Assembly (NCBI GenBank): GCA_902530635.1
Contig: CACABC010000001.1
Coordinates: 130,582-194,581 of the forward strand
Length of the DNA stretch: 64,000 nucleotides
Origin: an uncultured Pelagibacteraceae bacterium
GTDB taxonomy: Bacteria > Pseudomonadota > Alphaproteobacteria > Pelagibacterales > Pelagibacteraceae
Reading direction: 5' to 3'
In this document: positions 29,494-41,923 of the stretch, piece by piece
Layout of the letters: each line of letters begins with the position of its first letter
Position numbering within the stretch: the first letter of the stretch is position 1
Notes under the pieces: model-generated
Database searches by the model: none
What the model was told of the DNA's origin: nothing
The model's input: the letters and a program-made list of their open reading frames with translations, nothing else
Made by a program: the position numbers and the translations under genes

Positions 29494-30224
29494 TTTTTTT
29501 TTGCTTCAATTAAAACAGACCAAGCCAGAAATTTTAGAAAAGGAATAGTGAATAAAATTTTATCTAATCTAGATAAAATTGAAAAGATTTTTGACTCTTT
29601 CGGTGATTTATAAAATGGAAGAAATAATAGAGTAAAAAAACCATAATATTGTATTTTTACTTTATTAAATAATTTTCTAAGTTGTTTGATATCGTCAAAT
29701 GTAAATGGATGTTCATCCTCCGACCTGGCATTCGGAGTAAATTTTCTGTATAAGTTGATTATTGGATTAGTTCCCAATGGTTCTATAAAAATTATATTTC
29801 CATCCTTTTTTACTAAACGTTCAACTTCTTTTATGGACTTATCTAAGTTTAGATGATGTAAAATTCCAACCCCATAGATTATATCAAAACTATCTGAACT
29901 AAATTTGGTATTTTCACAATTTTCGACTTTAAAATCTATTTTATTATTACCTTTTATTTTTGCAGCTTCTATTGCTTCTTCTGAAATATCTATTGCAGTA
30001 AGTTTTGATGGATTAAAGTTAATAACTTTTTCTGAATAAACTCCATTTCCACATCCAAAATCCAAAATATTTTTGTCTTGGGAATTATTTTTAAGAAAAA
30101 TTAAAAAATCTTCATATAAATTATATAATGCCTTATAGTATTTATTCTGTAATCTGGGCATACCCGAGGAATGAAGTTTGTTATGGAATTCTTTTTCTCT
30201 AATATTTATTTTTGTTAAACTCAT
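29490..30224 (-). CDS. Class I SAM-dependent methyltransferase
   Basis: ILDFGCGNGVYSEKV; FDIIYGVGILHHL. Confidence 0.88.
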   Translation of the reverse strand: MSLTKINIREKEFHNKLHSSGMPRLQNKYYKALYNLYEDFLIFLKNNSQDKNILDFGCGNGVYSEKVINFNPSKLTAIDISEEAIEAAKIKGNNKIDFKVENCENTKFSSDSFDIIYGVGILHHLNLDKSIKEVERLVKKDGNIIFIEPLGTNPIINLYRKFTPNARSEDEHPFTFDDIKQLRKLFNKVKIQYYGFFTLLFLPFYKSPKESKIFSILSRLDKILFTIPFLKFLAWSVLIEAKKN

Positions 30225-30226
30225 TA

Positions 30227-30814
30227 TTAATTATTTTTATCTTCATTAATTGCACTATCTATTCCTTTTCTTAAGTAATCATAACCAGTATAAATAGTTA
30301 AAAATGCTGCAATCCAAAGAAGAATTATACCTACCGTTTGTGCATTGTAGTCTTGAAAGTTGATAATTTTATTACCCGTGTCTCCTGTAAGCAATAAAGC
30401 TATCGATAGCATCTGAATTAAAGTTTTAAACTTAGAGAGACTAGAAACTGGAACACTTGCTTCTTTATTCTTAGCTAAAAATTCTCTTAGTCCAGATATT
30501 AATATTTCTCTAGTTAGAATAACTATAGCTGCAATTACTTCATAATTTTTTATAATTCCGTTCATAACCAATAAAACTAAAGCTGCTGCTACTAAAATTT
30601 TGTCGGCAATAGGATCTAAGAGTTCACCAAGTTTCGACTCTTCCTTATATAGTCTTGCTAACAAGCCGTCTAAATAATCTGTAAAACTTGCAATTACGAA
30701 AAGGAAAAAAGGCACCAAATCTCCAACTATACCAGGTAAATAAAAAGATAGCACAAAAATTGGAACAATTATAATACGACCAATTGTTAAAATATTAGGT
30801 ATTTTTAAATTCAT
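30227..30814 (-). CDS. pgsA: CDP-diacylglycerol-glycerol-3-phosphate 3-phosphatidyltransferase
   Basis: NILTIGRI; TDYLDGLLAR...GELLDPIADKI CDP-alcohol phosphatidyltransferase motif. Confidence 0.95.
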   Translation of the reverse strand: MNLKIPNILTIGRIIIVPIFVLSFYLPGIVGDLVPFFLFVIASFTDYLDGLLARLYKEESKLGELLDPIADKILVAAALVLLVMNGIIKNYEVIAAIVILTREILISGLREFLAKNKEASVPVSSLSKFKTLIQMLSIALLLTGDTGNKIINFQDYNAQTVGIILLWIAAFLTIYTGYDYLRKGIDSAINEDKNN

Positions 30815-30816
30815 TT

Positions 30817-32652
30817 CTAATCCTCATGAAAAAAATCATGAATTTTTTTTGCTACTTTTTCCTCGATTCCTTCAACTGACTTTAAATCTTCAAAACTTGC
30901 AGACTCAACTGATTTTGCAGAGCCAAAGTGATGAAGTAAAGCTCTTTTTCTACTTCTACCTATTCCCGAGATTTGATCAAGTAAAGATTTTCTTAAATTT
31001 TTTCTTCTTTTGGCTCTATGTGTACTTATTGCAAACCTATGAGCCTCATCTCTAAGTCTTTGAAGAAAAAAAAGAGTTGGGTCGTTTTTTTTAAATTTAA
31101 TAATTCTGTTTTCATGAAAAAAAGTTTCATCACCTGCATTTCTATTTTTACCTTTAGCAATAGCAATTATAGGCAATTCGTGAAGACCAAGGTCATTTAA
31201 AGTTTCCCTACTAACAGAGTATTGACCTTTACCACCATCAATCAATATTAAATCGGGTAATGTCATATTGGTATTTTCATCTTTAAGTGCTCTTACAAAT
31301 CTTCTATTTAAAACTTCTTTCATCATACCGTAGTCATCAGCTTTGACTGCGTCTGATTTAATATTAAATTTTCTGTATCTTTTCTTAACGAAACCTTCTC
31401 TACCAAAAGTAATTAGTGCTCCAACAGAATCTGATCCCTGTACATGGCTATTATCGTATACCTCAATAAGATTTACATTAAAATTCAAATTAAATTTATC
31501 TGCAAGTTGGTCTATCAATTTTGAATTACTTTCAGTCTCTAAAATTTTTTGAGTTAAAGCTTGTTTTGCATTTTTCTCTGCCATTTCTGAAATAATTTTT
31601 TCATCTTTGGTATTAGCTTTTTTGATTACTATTTCTTTTTTCTCCCTATTAGAAAATGTTTTTTCTAGTAAAGTTTTTTCATTAATTTCAATGTTTAAAA
31701 GGACAAGTTTAGGTAAAGTTTTATTCTCATAAAATTGAGCTAAAAAAGATGATAAAATTTTTTCTTCCTTTTCGTCGGGATCATGCTTGGGAAAGTAAGC
31801 TTGATTACCCCAATTCTGTTTTGATCTAAAGAAAAAAACTTGAACACAAGTTTTACCAGATTCTTTAAAAACAGATATAACGTCTGCTTCTTTTAAATTT
31901 GTCTGATTTATTTTTTGAGAGGACTGAATTTGTGTTAGTGCTTTTATTCTATCTCTTATAATAGCAGCTTTTTCGTAGTCTAAGTCTTCGCTAGCTTTTT
32001 CCATTTCTGTAGATAAATTTTTTTGAATTCTTTGTGATTTACCAGAAATAAAATCAACTGCATCACCTACCAATTTTTTGTAATTTTCTTCCTCAATTTT
32101 TCCTACACATGGAGCAGAACACCTTCTTATTTGATATAAAATACACGCTCTATCCCTATTTTTAAAAACTGTGTCATCACAAACCCTTAGTAAAAATATC
32201 TTTTGAAGAATTTTTATAGTCCAGTTTGCTGACCCTACAGAAGCAAAAGGCCCAAAATAATGTCCATCTCTATTTTTTTTTCCCCTTAGTTTAGTTAATT
32301 GTGGCCATTTATCTTTTTGACCAATAAATATGTAAGGGAAGGACTTGTCGTCTCTTAATAAAATATTGAATCTTGGTTTATGCTTTTTTATAAGATTTGC
32401 CTCTAGCAATAAGGCTTCACTTTCATTCGTTGTTGTTGTGGTTTCAAGTTTTTTTGTTAATGAAAGCATTCTTTCTGTTCGTATTGGAAGGTGACTTTCT
32501 GAAACATAGCTTTTCAATCGATTTGGAATATTTTTAGCTTTACCAACATAAAGAATTTCATTTTTATCGCTTAGCATTTTATAAACCCCAGGATTATTAG
32601 TGAGATTTACAATTTTTTCTCGAATTATTTCTTTACCTTTTTCAATACTCAT
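30817..32652 (-). CDS. uvrC: Excinuclease ABC subunit C
   Basis: [50 protein letters not shown]-terminal HhH. Confidence 0.97.
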   Translation of the reverse strand: MSIEKGKEIIREKIVNLTNNPGVYKMLSDKNEILYVGKAKNIPNRLKSYVSESHLPIRTERMLSLTKKLETTTTTNESEALLLEANLIKKHKPRFNILLRDDKSFPYIFIGQKDKWPQLTKLRGKKNRDGHYFGPFASVGSANWTIKILQKIFLLRVCDDTVFKNRDRACILYQIRRCSAPCVGKIEEENYKKLVGDAVDFISGKSQRIQKNLSTEMEKASEDLDYEKAAIIRDRIKALTQIQSSQKINQTNLKEADVISVFKESGKTCVQVFFFRSKQNWGNQAYFPKHDPDEKEEKILSSFLAQFYENKTLPKLVLLNIEINEKTLLEKTFSNREKKEIVIKKANTKDEKIISEMAEKNAKQALTQKILETESNSKLIDQLADKFNLNFNVNLIEVYDNSHVQGSDSVGALITFGREGFVKKRYRKFNIKSDAVKADDYGMMKEVLNRRFVRALKDENTNMTLPDLILIDGGKGQYSVSRETLNDLGLHELPIIAIAKGKNRNAGDETFFHENRIIKFKKNDPTLFFLQRLRDEAHRFAISTHRAKRRKNLRKSLLDQISGIGRSRKRALLHHFGSAKSVESASFEDLKSVEGIEEKVAKKIHDFFHED

Positions 32653-33046
32653 TTGATCTAGTCTTTTCCAACTCTATTCCTACAGAAGTAGTATTTTTAA
32701 TGACATCCAATTTTTCAATTCTTAAAAGAATTTTTTTTATTCTAGGGTTCTCAAAAAGTTTAAAGAATATTTTTTCTGCCAAAGTTTCAAGAAGTAGAAA
32801 ATGTTTTCTAGATGTAATTTTTGTAATAGTTTTAATGACTTGTTCATAGTTTACAATACTTCTTAAATCTTTATCATTTGGAACAAGATTCTGATCAATA
32901 TTTATAATTAAATTAAATTTCACTCTTTGTTTTTTCTTTTTTTCAAAATTATGAATTCCTACAAGTATATTTAATACTAGATCCTTTATTAGAACTTTTC
33001 TTTTATAACTATAAGATCTTTTTTGTTTAAATTTAATTATTTTCAT
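32642..33046 (-). CDS. folB: Dihydroneopterin aldolase-like protein
   Basis: [38 protein letters not shown]. Confidence 0.8.
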   Translation of the reverse strand: MKIIKFKQKRSYSYKRKVLIKDLVLNILVGIHNFEKKKKQRVKFNLIINIDQNLVPNDKDLRSIVNYEQVIKTITKITSRKHFLLLETLAEKIFFKLFENPRIKKILLRIEKLDVIKNTTSVGIELEKTRSNEY

Positions 33047-33798
33047 TCTTTAGAGTTAATTATATCAGGTGTTTTCCACGCCAAACTTTGACCGCTATCT
33101 ACACTGATTATTTGACCTGTAATACTATTATTTTCAATAAAATATTTTACTGATTCACATATATTATTTAAATCAACCTGCTTTTGAAGAATTGTAGATT
33201 TCCATTGAGCTTTAAAATGTTTTTCTGATTGTCTCTTATTTTTCAAAGTTGGACCTGGCGAAATTCCGTTTACTCTTATATTTGGAGCAAGTTTCATAGC
33301 AGCAGTAGCTGTAAGTGTTGCAAGCGCAGCTTTACTCAAAGTATATGAAAAAAAGAAAGGAGTAAGTTTTTTTACTCTTTGATCAATAATATTTATAATG
33401 TTTGCCTCTTTATTTTTTACATATCTTTTAAAATCTTTAATTAAAAATGCTGGAGCTTTTAAATTTATATCTATATGTTTTGAAAAATTTTTATCACTAA
33501 AATTTTCTAAATCATCTTTTTCAAATAAAGATGCATTGTTAATTAGACAATCTAAACCTTTCATTTTTTTATGAGCAAATGGCACTATTTTTTTAACTTG
33601 ATTAATATTACTTAAGTCTGCCTTTATTAAATGAACCTTACTACCCATTTCTTCCAGTTCACTCTTTAATTGTTGTGCTGATTTTTTTGATTTATTAAAA
33701 TGAATTATTAAATCAACATCGTATCCAGCTAAACTTTTTGCTATGGCCGAACCAATTCTAGTAGCCCCACCAGTTATTATTATTTTTTTGGATTCCAT
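33043..33798 (-). CDS. Short-chain dehydrogenase/reductase, possibly a pteridine reductase
   Basis: [43 protein letters not shown]; next to folB. Confidence 0.85.
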   Translation of the reverse strand: MESKKIIITGGATRIGSAIAKSLAGYDVDLIIHFNKSKKSAQQLKSELEEMGSKVHLIKADLSNINQVKKIVPFAHKKMKGLDCLINNASLFEKDDLENFSDKNFSKHIDINLKAPAFLIKDFKRYVKNKEANIINIIDQRVKKLTPFFFSYTLSKAALATLTATAAMKLAPNIRVNGISPGPTLKNKRQSEKHFKAQWKSTILQKQVDLNNICESVKYFIENNSITGQIISVDSGQSLAWKTPDIINSKE

Positions 33799-35951
33799 TT
33801 TTTTATAGATTTTCTTGGTTTAGTGCCCGGCATCCCCATTTTTGATCTGCCTTGAGGGTATACCTTTTTGTTTAAGTTGTACTGTGAAATTTTTGGATTT
33901 AAGTTAATCTCAAGCTCATTTGTCTCCAATTTTCTTATCTCGTCTCTAATTTTTGCCGCTTCCTCAAACTCTAAATTTGATGCAGATTCTTTCATTTTTT
34001 TATTAAGTGCTTTTAAATGTTTTTTTAAGTTTCCACCAACATTTGAGCCTTCGCTAATTTTTACATAATCCTTCTCATAAACAGACTCTAAAATATCATT
34101 TATATCTTTTTTAACTGACTCAGCACTGATATTATTTTTTTTATTATATTCAACTTGTCTTTTTCTTCTTCTGTCAGTCTCTTTGATAGCTTTATCAATG
34201 CTTTTTGTAACTTTATCTGCATAAAGGATTACTTTTCCATCGATATTTCTTGCAGCTCTACCAATAGTTTGAATTAATGAAGTTTCTGATCTTAGAAAAC
34301 CTTCTTTATCTGCATCCAAAATTGCAACCAAAGCACATTCAGGTATATCCAATCCCTCTCTTAAAAGATTAATACCCACCAAAATATCAAAAACACCCAT
34401 TCGTAAATCTCTAATGATTTCAATTCTCTCCAGTGTATCTATGTCTGAGTGCATATATCTTACTTTCAAACCGTTTTCATGAAGATACTCCGTTAAATCT
34501 TCTGCCATTTTTTTTGTAAGGGTTGTAACTAAAATTCTATATCCTTTATCAATAACTTTTTTCGACTCATGGAATAAATCATCCACCTGAGTTTTTGCTG
34601 CTCTTATTTCAACGGGTGGATCAATTAAGCCTGTTGGTCTTATAACTTGATCTATATATTTATTTTGAGTTTGTTTTAGTTCCCAAGGACCAGGGGTTGC
34701 GGATACAAAAACAGTTTGAGTCCTCATAGCATCCCACTCTTCAAACTTTAACGGCCTATTGTCCATACAAGAAGGTAATCTAAAACCATACTCGGCAAGA
34801 GTTTTCTTTCTCGTGTGATCACCTTTATACATACCATTTAATTGAGGTACAGTAACGTGGCTTTCGTCTACAAATATAATAGTGTTGTCAGGAAAATATT
34901 CAAAAAGAGTAGGTGGAGGTTCTCCTTTATTTCTTCCAGATAAAAATCTTGAATAATTTTCAATTCCTGCACATGTTCCGGTTGCTTCAATCATTTCAAG
35001 ATCAAACTTGGTTCTTTCTCTTAATCTCTGTGCTTCTAAAAGTTTATTGTTCGTCTTATGATCTTCTAAAGTTACTTCTAATTCTTTTTTAATTTCTTTG
35101 ATAGCCTGATCAATAGTTGGTTTTGGAGTAATGTAATGGCTGTTTGCATATAATTTTATTACTGCAAAATCGTTTGTTTTGTCTCCTGTAAGAGGATCAA
35201 ATTCTTCTATTTTTTCAAGTTTATTTCCATTTAAACTAAATCTCCAAGCTCTGTCTTCTAAATGTGATGGAAATATCTCTAAATTTTCTCCCCTGACTCT
35301 AAAAGTACCTCTAAAAAAATTTTGGTCATTTCTCTTATATTGTAAATTAACAAATGTTTTAATTATTTCGTCTCTCTCATATTCATAATTCTTTTTTAAT
35401 GCTAATGTCATCTTGCTATAGGCCTCAACTGAACCAAGTCCATAAATACAAGAAACACTAGCCACAATAATTACATCATCACGTTCAAGCAAAGATCTTG
35501 TTGCTGAATGTCTCATCCTATCTATCTGTTCATTTATAGATGCTTCTTTTTCAATGTAAGTATCTGATCTTGGTACATATGCTTCAGGAGTATAATAATC
35601 ATAATAAGATACAAAATACTCAACAGCATTATTTGGAAAAAAACTTTTCATTTCCCCGTACAATTGAGCAGCCAAAGTTTTATTTGGTGCTAAAACTAAC
35701 GCCGGTCTATTAGAAGCCTCTATTACTTTAGCCATAGTAAAGGTTTTTCCAGATCCAGTGACACCTAGCAGAACCTGCTCACTCTGTTTATCTTTTAAAT
35801 TTTTGAGTATCTTTTTAATAGCCTCAGGTTGATCTCCAGCAGGTTGAAAATCACTTTTTATTTTAAATCTGATTCCACCCTCAAGTTTTTTCCTAACAGG
35901 AGCCTTATTAGTCTCTAAATTATCTATTTTTTCTTGGTATGTATTTTGCAT
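33780..35951 (-). CDS. uvrB: Excinuclease ABC subunit B
   Basis: [42 protein letters not shown] domain. Confidence 0.98.
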   Translation of the reverse strand: MQNTYQEKIDNLETNKAPVRKKLEGGIRFKIKSDFQPAGDQPEAIKKILKNLKDKQSEQVLLGVTGSGKTFTMAKVIEASNRPALVLAPNKTLAAQLYGEMKSFFPNNAVEYFVSYYDYYTPEAYVPRSDTYIEKEASINEQIDRMRHSATRSLLERDDVIIVASVSCIYGLGSVEAYSKMTLALKKNYEYERDEIIKTFVNLQYKRNDQNFFRGTFRVRGENLEIFPSHLEDRAWRFSLNGNKLEKIEEFDPLTGDKTNDFAVIKLYANSHYITPKPTIDQAIKEIKKELEVTLEDHKTNNKLLEAQRLRERTKFDLEMIEATGTCAGIENYSRFLSGRNKGEPPPTLFEYFPDNTIIFVDESHVTVPQLNGMYKGDHTRKKTLAEYGFRLPSCMDNRPLKFEEWDAMRTQTVFVSATPGPWELKQTQNKYIDQVIRPTGLIDPPVEIRAAKTQVDDLFHESKKVIDKGYRILVTTLTKKMAEDLTEYLHENGLKVRYMHSDIDTLERIEIIRDLRMGVFDILVGINLLREGLDIPECALVAILDADKEGFLRSETSLIQTIGRAARNIDGKVILYADKVTKSIDKAIKETDRRRKRQVEYNKKNNISAESVKKDINDILESVYEKDYVKISEGSNVGGNLKKHLKALNKKMKESASNLEFEEAAKIRDEIRKLETNELEINLNPKISQYNLNKKVYPQGRSKMGMPGTKPRKSIKKWNPKK

Positions 35952-35986
35952 TTTGTGTTAATAATAACAAAATATTATAAATTTCA

Positions 35987-37174
35987 ATGAGCATAGTTTC
36001 CAATAGTTTAAAGCGAATTAAACCCTCACCAACCATAGCGGTTACCTCAAAAGCTAGAGAAATGAGGGCAGCTGGCAAAGATGTTATTGGCCTAGGAGCT
36101 GGAGAACCTGATTTTGATACTCCAGATAACATTAAAGATGCTGCTATTGAAGCAATTAAAAGAGGAGAAACAAAGTACACAGCTGTCGATGGTACACCTA
36201 AACTTAAGAAGGCGATTCAAGGGAAATTTACAAGAGAAAATAATTTATCTTACGAATTAGATCAAATTTCGGTTGGTACGGGAGGAAAACAAGTTTTATA
36301 TAACGTTTTTATGGCAACCCTGAATCCAGGAGACGAAGTCATAATCCCAGCACCTTACTGGGTATCTTATCCCGATATGGTTTTATTAGCTGGTGGTAAA
36401 CCCAAAATAGTAAAGTGCTCAGAAAAAAATGGATTCAAAATAACACCAGGTGAATTAAAAAAAGCTATTGGAAAAAAAACTAAATGGTTAATTATAAACT
36501 CACCTTCTAATCCAACTGGATCTTGTTACACAAGGAATGAGATAGAAGAATTATCAAAAATATTAATAAAAAATAAAAATGTTTATATACTTAGTGACGA
36601 TATCTATGAGCATATTACATATGATGATTTTAAATTTTTCACCATTGCCCAAATTAAAGCTTTAAAAGACAGAACACTAACCATGAACGGTGTAAGTAAA
36701 TCTTACTCTATGACTGGATGGAGAATAGGGTATGGAGCTGGTCCGAAAGACATAATTAAAGCTGTAGCAAAAATTCAATCTCAATCTACAACAAATCCAT
36801 CCTCGATTAGTCAGGCAGCAGCTGTAGAAGCTTTGAATGGAACTCAAGATTTCATAAAAACAAGATCTGACTCCTTTAAAGAGAGGAGGGATTACGTTGT
36901 TGAAACTTTAAATAGTATTAATGGTTTAAGTTGTTTGAAACCAAGCGGAGCTTTTTATGTTTTCCCAAATTGCAAAAAGTTGTTAGGTAAAAAGACAAAA
37001 TTAAAAACAGATAAAGAATTTGTAGAAAAATTACTTGAAAAAGCTGAAGTAGCCGTAGTTCAGGGATCTGCATTTGGTTTAGATGGATATTTCAGAATTT
37101 CTTATGCTACCTCCATGGAAAATCTTAAAAAAGCTTTAGATAGAATAAAATCGTTTTGTGAAAGTTTAAACTAA
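35987..37174 (+). CDS. aspC: Aspartate aminotransferase (class I)
   Basis: GLGAGEPDFDTPDNI; INSPSNPTG; NGVSKSYSMTGWRIGY. Confidence 0.93.
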   Translation: MSIVSNSLKRIKPSPTIAVTSKAREMRAAGKDVIGLGAGEPDFDTPDNIKDAAIEAIKRGETKYTAVDGTPKLKKAIQGKFTRENNLSYELDQISVGTGGKQVLYNVFMATLNPGDEVIIPAPYWVSYPDMVLLAGGKPKIVKCSEKNGFKITPGELKKAIGKKTKWLIINSPSNPTGSCYTRNEIEELSKILIKNKNVYILSDDIYEHITYDDFKFFTIAQIKALKDRTLTMNGVSKSYSMTGWRIGYGAGPKDIIKAVAKIQSQSTTNPSSISQAAAVEALNGTQDFIKTRSDSFKERRDYVVETLNSINGLSCLKPSGAFYVFPNCKKLLGKKTKLKTDKEFVEKLLEKAEVAVVQGSAFGLDGYFRISYATSMENLKKALDRIKSFCESLN

Positions 37175-38188
37175 TCCAAGTCTAACGACTGATTTGGCAT
37201 TCTCAATCATACAATCTTTTGCAGGTTTAAATTTAAAACCTAATAATTCTTCTGCATAGGCAGTATCAGTTTGCATTAAAATTCCTAGATCAGGTATCAT
37301 CATTTTAGCGCTTGAGTCTATAAAGCTTATTAATTTTACCATAAAATTTGGAAGTTCCTTTTTGGGAAGTTTTTTTGCATACTCAGGCATTGCTTCAGCC
37401 ATTATTTGAGATAACTCAACTAGTTTTTTTACTTCTTTTCCAACGATCAATCTCCTTCCACCGACTTTATTGTTTCCAATACAAGCAACATGTGCTTTTG
37501 CTATGTCTTTCACATCAGAAATTAAAACTGCAAATTTAGGTGCACCTGGAAATTTACCTGCCATAAATTGTCTAACATATTCTATGGATGTACCTCCTTT
37601 TTTATCTAAAGCATCTCCAAAAACTCCACCAGGGCAAATACAAGTTAATTTATTTTTAAATCCTTTACTCTCCATAAACTCCCAAGCTAATCTTTCTGCT
37701 TTTGTTTTTGACAAAAAGTAGTCATTAACACCTTCTACCCAATTTTCATCAGTCCAATCATTTTCTCCAAAAGTATAAGGATTGCTTCTGTTGGGTTTTC
37801 TAAACATCGCAACTATTGAGGAAGTTTTAATTATTTGTTCCACACCTGCATTTACTCCAGCTTTTAAAACTCTTAATGTTCCGTCAACAGCAGGAGGTAA
37901 CAAACTTTCTCTATTATTTGAAACTTTCATCGGAAAAGGAGAGGCAATGTGAAATATATATTTACATCCTTTTGCAGCCTCATTCCACCCATCATCTTTG
38001 ATAAGATCTAGTTCAACAAATGACAGTTTATCAATTGAAGCATATTTACTTATAGTCTCTTTTGTTTGCTCAATTAAATTTTTATTTCTTACAGTTCCTA
38101 AAACCTCATAGCCAGAATTTAATAATTCTATAGCAGTGTGTTTTGCAATCCATCCACTTATGCCTGTAAGTAATATTTTTCTACTCAT
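37166..38188 (-). CDS. NAD-dependent epimerase/dehydratase (dihydroflavonol reductase-like)
   Basis: ILLTGISGWIAKHTAIELLNSGYEV; YFLSKTKAER. Confidence 0.86.
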   Translation of the reverse strand: MSRKILLTGISGWIAKHTAIELLNSGYEVLGTVRNKNLIEQTKETISKYASIDKLSFVELDLIKDDGWNEAAKGCKYIFHIASPFPMKVSNNRESLLPPAVDGTLRVLKAGVNAGVEQIIKTSSIVAMFRKPNRSNPYTFGENDWTDENWVEGVNDYFLSKTKAERLAWEFMESKGFKNKLTCICPGGVFGDALDKKGGTSIEYVRQFMAGKFPGAPKFAVLISDVKDIAKAHVACIGNNKVGGRRLIVGKEVKKLVELSQIMAEAMPEYAKKLPKKELPNFMVKLISFIDSSAKMMIPDLGILMQTDTAYAEELLGFKFKPAKDCMIENAKSVVRLGLV

Positions 38189-39126
38189 TTTGATGACAAA
38201 TGTTTTTCAGCTTCAAGTGCAGCCATACAGCCCATCCCAGCCGCGGTAACTGCCTGTCTGAAAATTTTATCTTTTACATCACCAGCCGCAAAAACTCCTG
38301 GCACATTAGTTATTGTAGAGTCCGGTTTGGTAACTATATATCCCTCTTTATCCATGTTCAATTGACCTTTAAAAAGCGAAGTCGCAGGATCATGCCCTAT
38401 TGCTATAAACAAACCATCTACTTTTAGTTCGGCAATTTTATTTGTTTTAACATTTTTTATTTTTATTGCCTTAACAGATTTAGGGTCTTTTTCTCCCACA
38501 ACACCTTCAACAACACTATCCCAGATAATTTCGATTTTTTTATTTGCCTTTAATTTTGATTGTAGCATTTTTTCGGCCCTTAATTCATTTCTTCTATGGA
38601 TTAGCTTCACTTTAGATGCAAATTTTGTTAAAAACATCGCTTCTTCTACAGCAGCATTTCCACCCCCTACAACAGCAACCTCTTTTTCTTTAAAAAAGAA
38701 ACCATCACATGTTGCACATGCTGAAACACCAAATCCTCTAAATTCCTGTTCTGATTTTAAATTTAACCATCTGGCTTGAGCTCCTGTAGAAATAATAAAA
38801 CTATCTGCAGTATAAACTTGACCGCTATCTCCAACGGCTTCAAAAGGTTTTTTTGACAGATCAACTTTTTTTATATGATCTTGTATCATTTCTGTTCCAA
38901 CAGCTTTTGCTTGGCCTTTCATTTCATCCATTAACCATGGTCCCTGTATCACCTTTGAATATCCAGGAAAATTTTCAACATCTGTAGTTGTTGTAAGTTG
39001 CCCGCCAGGTTCAGACCCAAATACTAATATTGGTTTTAACATAGCTCTTGCAGCATAAATAGCCGCTGTATAACCAGCTGGACCAGATCCTAATATTAAA
39101 ACTTTTGAATGTTTAGCCATAGTCAA
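38185..39126 (-). CDS. trxB: Thioredoxin-disulfide reductase
   Basis: LGSGPAGYTAAIYAARA; CATCDG redox motif; VFAAGDV. Confidence 0.96.
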   Translation of the reverse strand: MTMAKHSKVLILGSGPAGYTAAIYAARAMLKPILVFGSEPGGQLTTTTDVENFPGYSKVIQGPWLMDEMKGQAKAVGTEMIQDHIKKVDLSKKPFEAVGDSGQVYTADSFIISTGAQARWLNLKSEQEFRGFGVSACATCDGFFFKEKEVAVVGGGNAAVEEAMFLTKFASKVKLIHRRNELRAEKMLQSKLKANKKIEIIWDSVVEGVVGEKDPKSVKAIKIKNVKTNKIAELKVDGLFIAIGHDPATSLFKGQLNMDKEGYIVTKPDSTITNVPGVFAAGDVKDKIFRQAVTAAGMGCMAALEAEKHLSSK

Positions 39127-39168
39127 GAATTATATAGGTACTTTTAAAAAAATTTAAACCTGACAAAT

Positions 39169-40215
39169 TTACTCAAAAGTATCGTTGTATTGTTGATTTA
39201 CTCTTACAAATGTTGTGCACTTACTTAATTGTTTTAACGATGGTGCCCCAACATAAGTACAGCTACTTCTCAAACCACCTAAAATATTTAAAATTGTATC
39301 TTTTATTTTTCCTCGATATTTTAATTGAACTTTTTTACCCTCACTGCTTCTGTAGTCTGCATGACCTCCGTAATATTTATTTAAAGCTGTTTCAGAACTC
39401 GAGCCATAAAATTCTATTAATTTAGAACCATTTTTTTTAACAACCTTACCTCCACCTTCGTCATGACCTGCAAACATTCCTCCTAGCATTACAAAATCAG
39501 CCCCACCACCAAAAGCTTTTGCAACATCACCTGGGCAAGTGCAACCACCATCAGCAATAATGTGAGCACCCAAACCGTGAGCAGCATCTGCACATTCTAT
39601 TACAGCACTTAATTGTGGATAGCCTACACCCGTTTGAATACGCGTAGTACAAACACTACCTGGTCCAATTCCAACTTTTACGATATCAGCCCCTGCCAAA
39701 ACTAATTCTTGCGTCATATCTGCGGTAACCACATTTCCAGCAATTATTGTTTTTGTTGGATATTTTTTTCTTACAGAACTTACAAATTTACTAAAATGAT
39801 CAGAGTAACCATTGGCAATATCAATACATATAAATTCAAAAAAACTATTATCTTTCATAATTCCGTTCAATCTTTTGTAATCTTCTTCGCTTGTACCTGT
39901 ACTAAGAACTACTTGAGGAAAAATCTTTCTTATAGATGAAAATTTTTTAATAATTTTTGAGTCATGTTGTTTGGTTAAGCATGTCATAATTTTGTGTGCA
40001 GCTAATTCCTCAGCCATTTGAAGTTCCCCAACACCATCCATATTAGCAGCCATTAGTGGGATACCCGACCATTCGTGATTACTGTATTTAAATTTATATG
40101 TACGTTCGAGCTTTACATCCTTTCGGCTATGTAAAGTGCTCCTTTTTGGCCGAAAAAGAACATCGGCGTAATCCAACTTGATATCTTCTTCAATACGCAT
40201 ATTTCCATTGAACAT
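39169..40215 (-). CDS. guaC: GMP reductase
   Basis: [71 protein letters not shown]. Confidence 0.93.
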   Translation of the reverse strand: MFNGNMRIEEDIKLDYADVLFRPKRSTLHSRKDVKLERTYKFKYSNHEWSGIPLMAANMDGVGELQMAEELAAHKIMTCLTKQHDSKIIKKFSSIRKIFPQVVLSTGTSEEDYKRLNGIMKDNSFFEFICIDIANGYSDHFSKFVSSVRKKYPTKTIIAGNVVTADMTQELVLAGADIVKVGIGPGSVCTTRIQTGVGYPQLSAVIECADAAHGLGAHIIADGGCTCPGDVAKAFGGGADFVMLGGMFAGHDEGGGKVVKKNGSKLIEFYGSSSETALNKYYGGHADYRSSEGKKVQLKYRGKIKDTILNILGGLRSSCTYVGAPSLKQLSKCTTFVRVNQQYNDTFE

Positions 40216-40303
40216 GTATAAAGGTTTGTTATTTAAATAAAAAGTAAACTATTTTTATTATGTGGATAAATAAAACTCAGAAATATATAAGGTTAGGTAT
40301 TCT

Positions 40304-41254
40304 ATGTTGAAGCTAAAAGCCCTTCTTTTAACCCAAGGAATGCATGGTATGATTAGTCAGGCAGAAGGTCTGGCAAAAGCTCTGGGTTTAAGTTTTAAAC
40401 ACGAAAATATAAAATTAAAGAAAATTTGGAATATTATTCCTCCAAAACTTACACCGGTTTCAGAAAATATCCTGGAAAACAAATTTATTTGTGACTCAAG
40501 AGTGATTATTTCTTGTGGAAGAAAAAGTGTGATTCCTTCAATTTCACTTAAAAGAAGATTTAAAAAGGATATTTTTACAATTCACATTCAGGACCCTAAG
40601 GTAAATTTAAATAACTTTGATTCTATTATTTGTCCAGAGCATGACAATCTTGATGGAGAAAATGTGGTAAAAACCAAAGGCGCTATACATTATCTTACAA
40701 ATCATGAAATTAAAAAAAATATAAATTATTTGAAACCAAAAGCTGAAAGAAAAAAAATTGTTACTCTTATTCTTGGGGGCCCAAACAAGTATTACAGTTT
40801 TTCAGAAAATCAAATGAACACAACTTTTGCTAAAATAAAGAATTTATTTGTTTATTCAAAATATAAACTAATTGTGATTCCATCATATCGAACTCCTGAA
40901 AATATTTTGAAACTCGCTTTTAATTACTTTAATGATAATCATTTGGTAATAAAAGAAAGAGACAAAAAAGCTTATTTATCCTCACTTGGTTTAGCAGATA
41001 TAATTATTGTAACTTGCGATTCTACTTCAATGATATCTGAAGCAGCAATTACAGGTAAACCAGTATATATTGCTCAAATGAAACACAAAAAAAGCATCCA
41101 TAGATTCGAAAAATTTTACAAATTATTTAAAGATCTTGGTATAATAAGAGATCTAGAGGACAAAATTGAATATTGGAAATACAAAGGCTTAGACGAAGTG
41201 AACCGAGCTGCAAATTTAGTTAAAGAACAGATGAAAAAAAATGGAATTATTTAA
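40304..41254 (+). CDS. ELM1/DUF1022 (mitochondrial fission ELM1-like) family protein
   Basis: QGMHGMISQAEGLAKALGL; HIQDPKVNLNNFDSIICPEHD; LILGGPNKYYSF; TCDSTSMISEAAITGKPVYI. Confidence 0.82.
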   Translation: MLKLKALLLTQGMHGMISQAEGLAKALGLSFKHENIKLKKIWNIIPPKLTPVSENILENKFICDSRVIISCGRKSVIPSISLKRRFKKDIFTIHIQDPKVNLNNFDSIICPEHDNLDGENVVKTKGAIHYLTNHEIKKNINYLKPKAERKKIVTLILGGPNKYYSFSENQMNTTFAKIKNLFVYSKYKLIVIPSYRTPENILKLAFNYFNDNHLVIKERDKKAYLSSLGLADIIIVTCDSTSMISEAAITGKPVYIAQMKHKKSIHRFEKFYKLFKDLGIIRDLEDKIEYWKYKGLDEVNRAANLVKEQMKKNGII

Positions 41255-41906
41255 TTCACTAAAAAGTAGACTGGAAACATACGATGAACCTTTCACACAT
41301 TGGGCTGTTAATAAACCTTTAACAGATTTAGCAATTAAAGAAATTTGCAGTGCAGAGATTGCAAATCCAATTTCAGAAGGAATTAATTATGATGGAACAA
41401 GAGCTATAGATGGTGGAGAAGGTAAATTTAGAGAAGGAATTAAATCAGGGGGAAAAGCAAACAAATATAGGTGCTTTGTAACTAAAGAAAATTCTAAAAA
41501 CTTTCCTGAACTAACGAATTTTATAAATGAACTGCGTTCAAAAGCTGTTTATCAATATATTGGTCAATTAATTAAAAAAGATCTTTCCAATTCTCATGTA
41601 AGGCTAGAAGTAATTTGTGATAGACAAGGTTTTTGGCTTAAACCTCATTGTGATATTAAGGAAAAACTTTTGTCATCTTTAATTTTTGTAAATCCATTCA
41701 AAGAATCTGAAAATCTGGGTACTGATTTTTATGATGAAAAATTAAATAAAATAAAAACAGTTCCATATAAAGATAATTATGGATATTTTTTTTCTAGTGG
41801 CCCAAATACCTGGCATGGAATGGAGAAAAAAGAGATCAAAAAAGAGAGGCGTTGTATACAAATTAATTATGTTTCTTTTCAAACAGACTGGAAAGTAGAA
41901 GTCTAA
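41241..41906 (+). CDS. Putative 2OG-Fe(II) oxygenase-fold protein
   Basis: HxD-like LKPHCDIKEKLLSSLIFVN and distal SSGPNTWHGMEKKEIKKERRCIQINY. Confidence 0.55.
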   Translation: MELFNSLKSRLETYDEPFTHWAVNKPLTDLAIKEICSAEIANPISEGINYDGTRAIDGGEGKFREGIKSGGKANKYRCFVTKENSKNFPELTNFINELRSKAVYQYIGQLIKKDLSNSHVRLEVICDRQGFWLKPHCDIKEKLLSSLIFVNPFKESENLGTDFYDEKLNKIKTVPYKDNYGYFFSSGPNTWHGMEKKEIKKERRCIQINYVSFQTDWKVEV

Positions 41907-41923
41907 TAGTATATATTTTTCCT

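Noticed and set aside
35920-36180. 86-aa minus-strand ORF upstream of uvrB
   Set aside because: Antisense to the aspC start and overlapping the uvrB start; no domain recognised.
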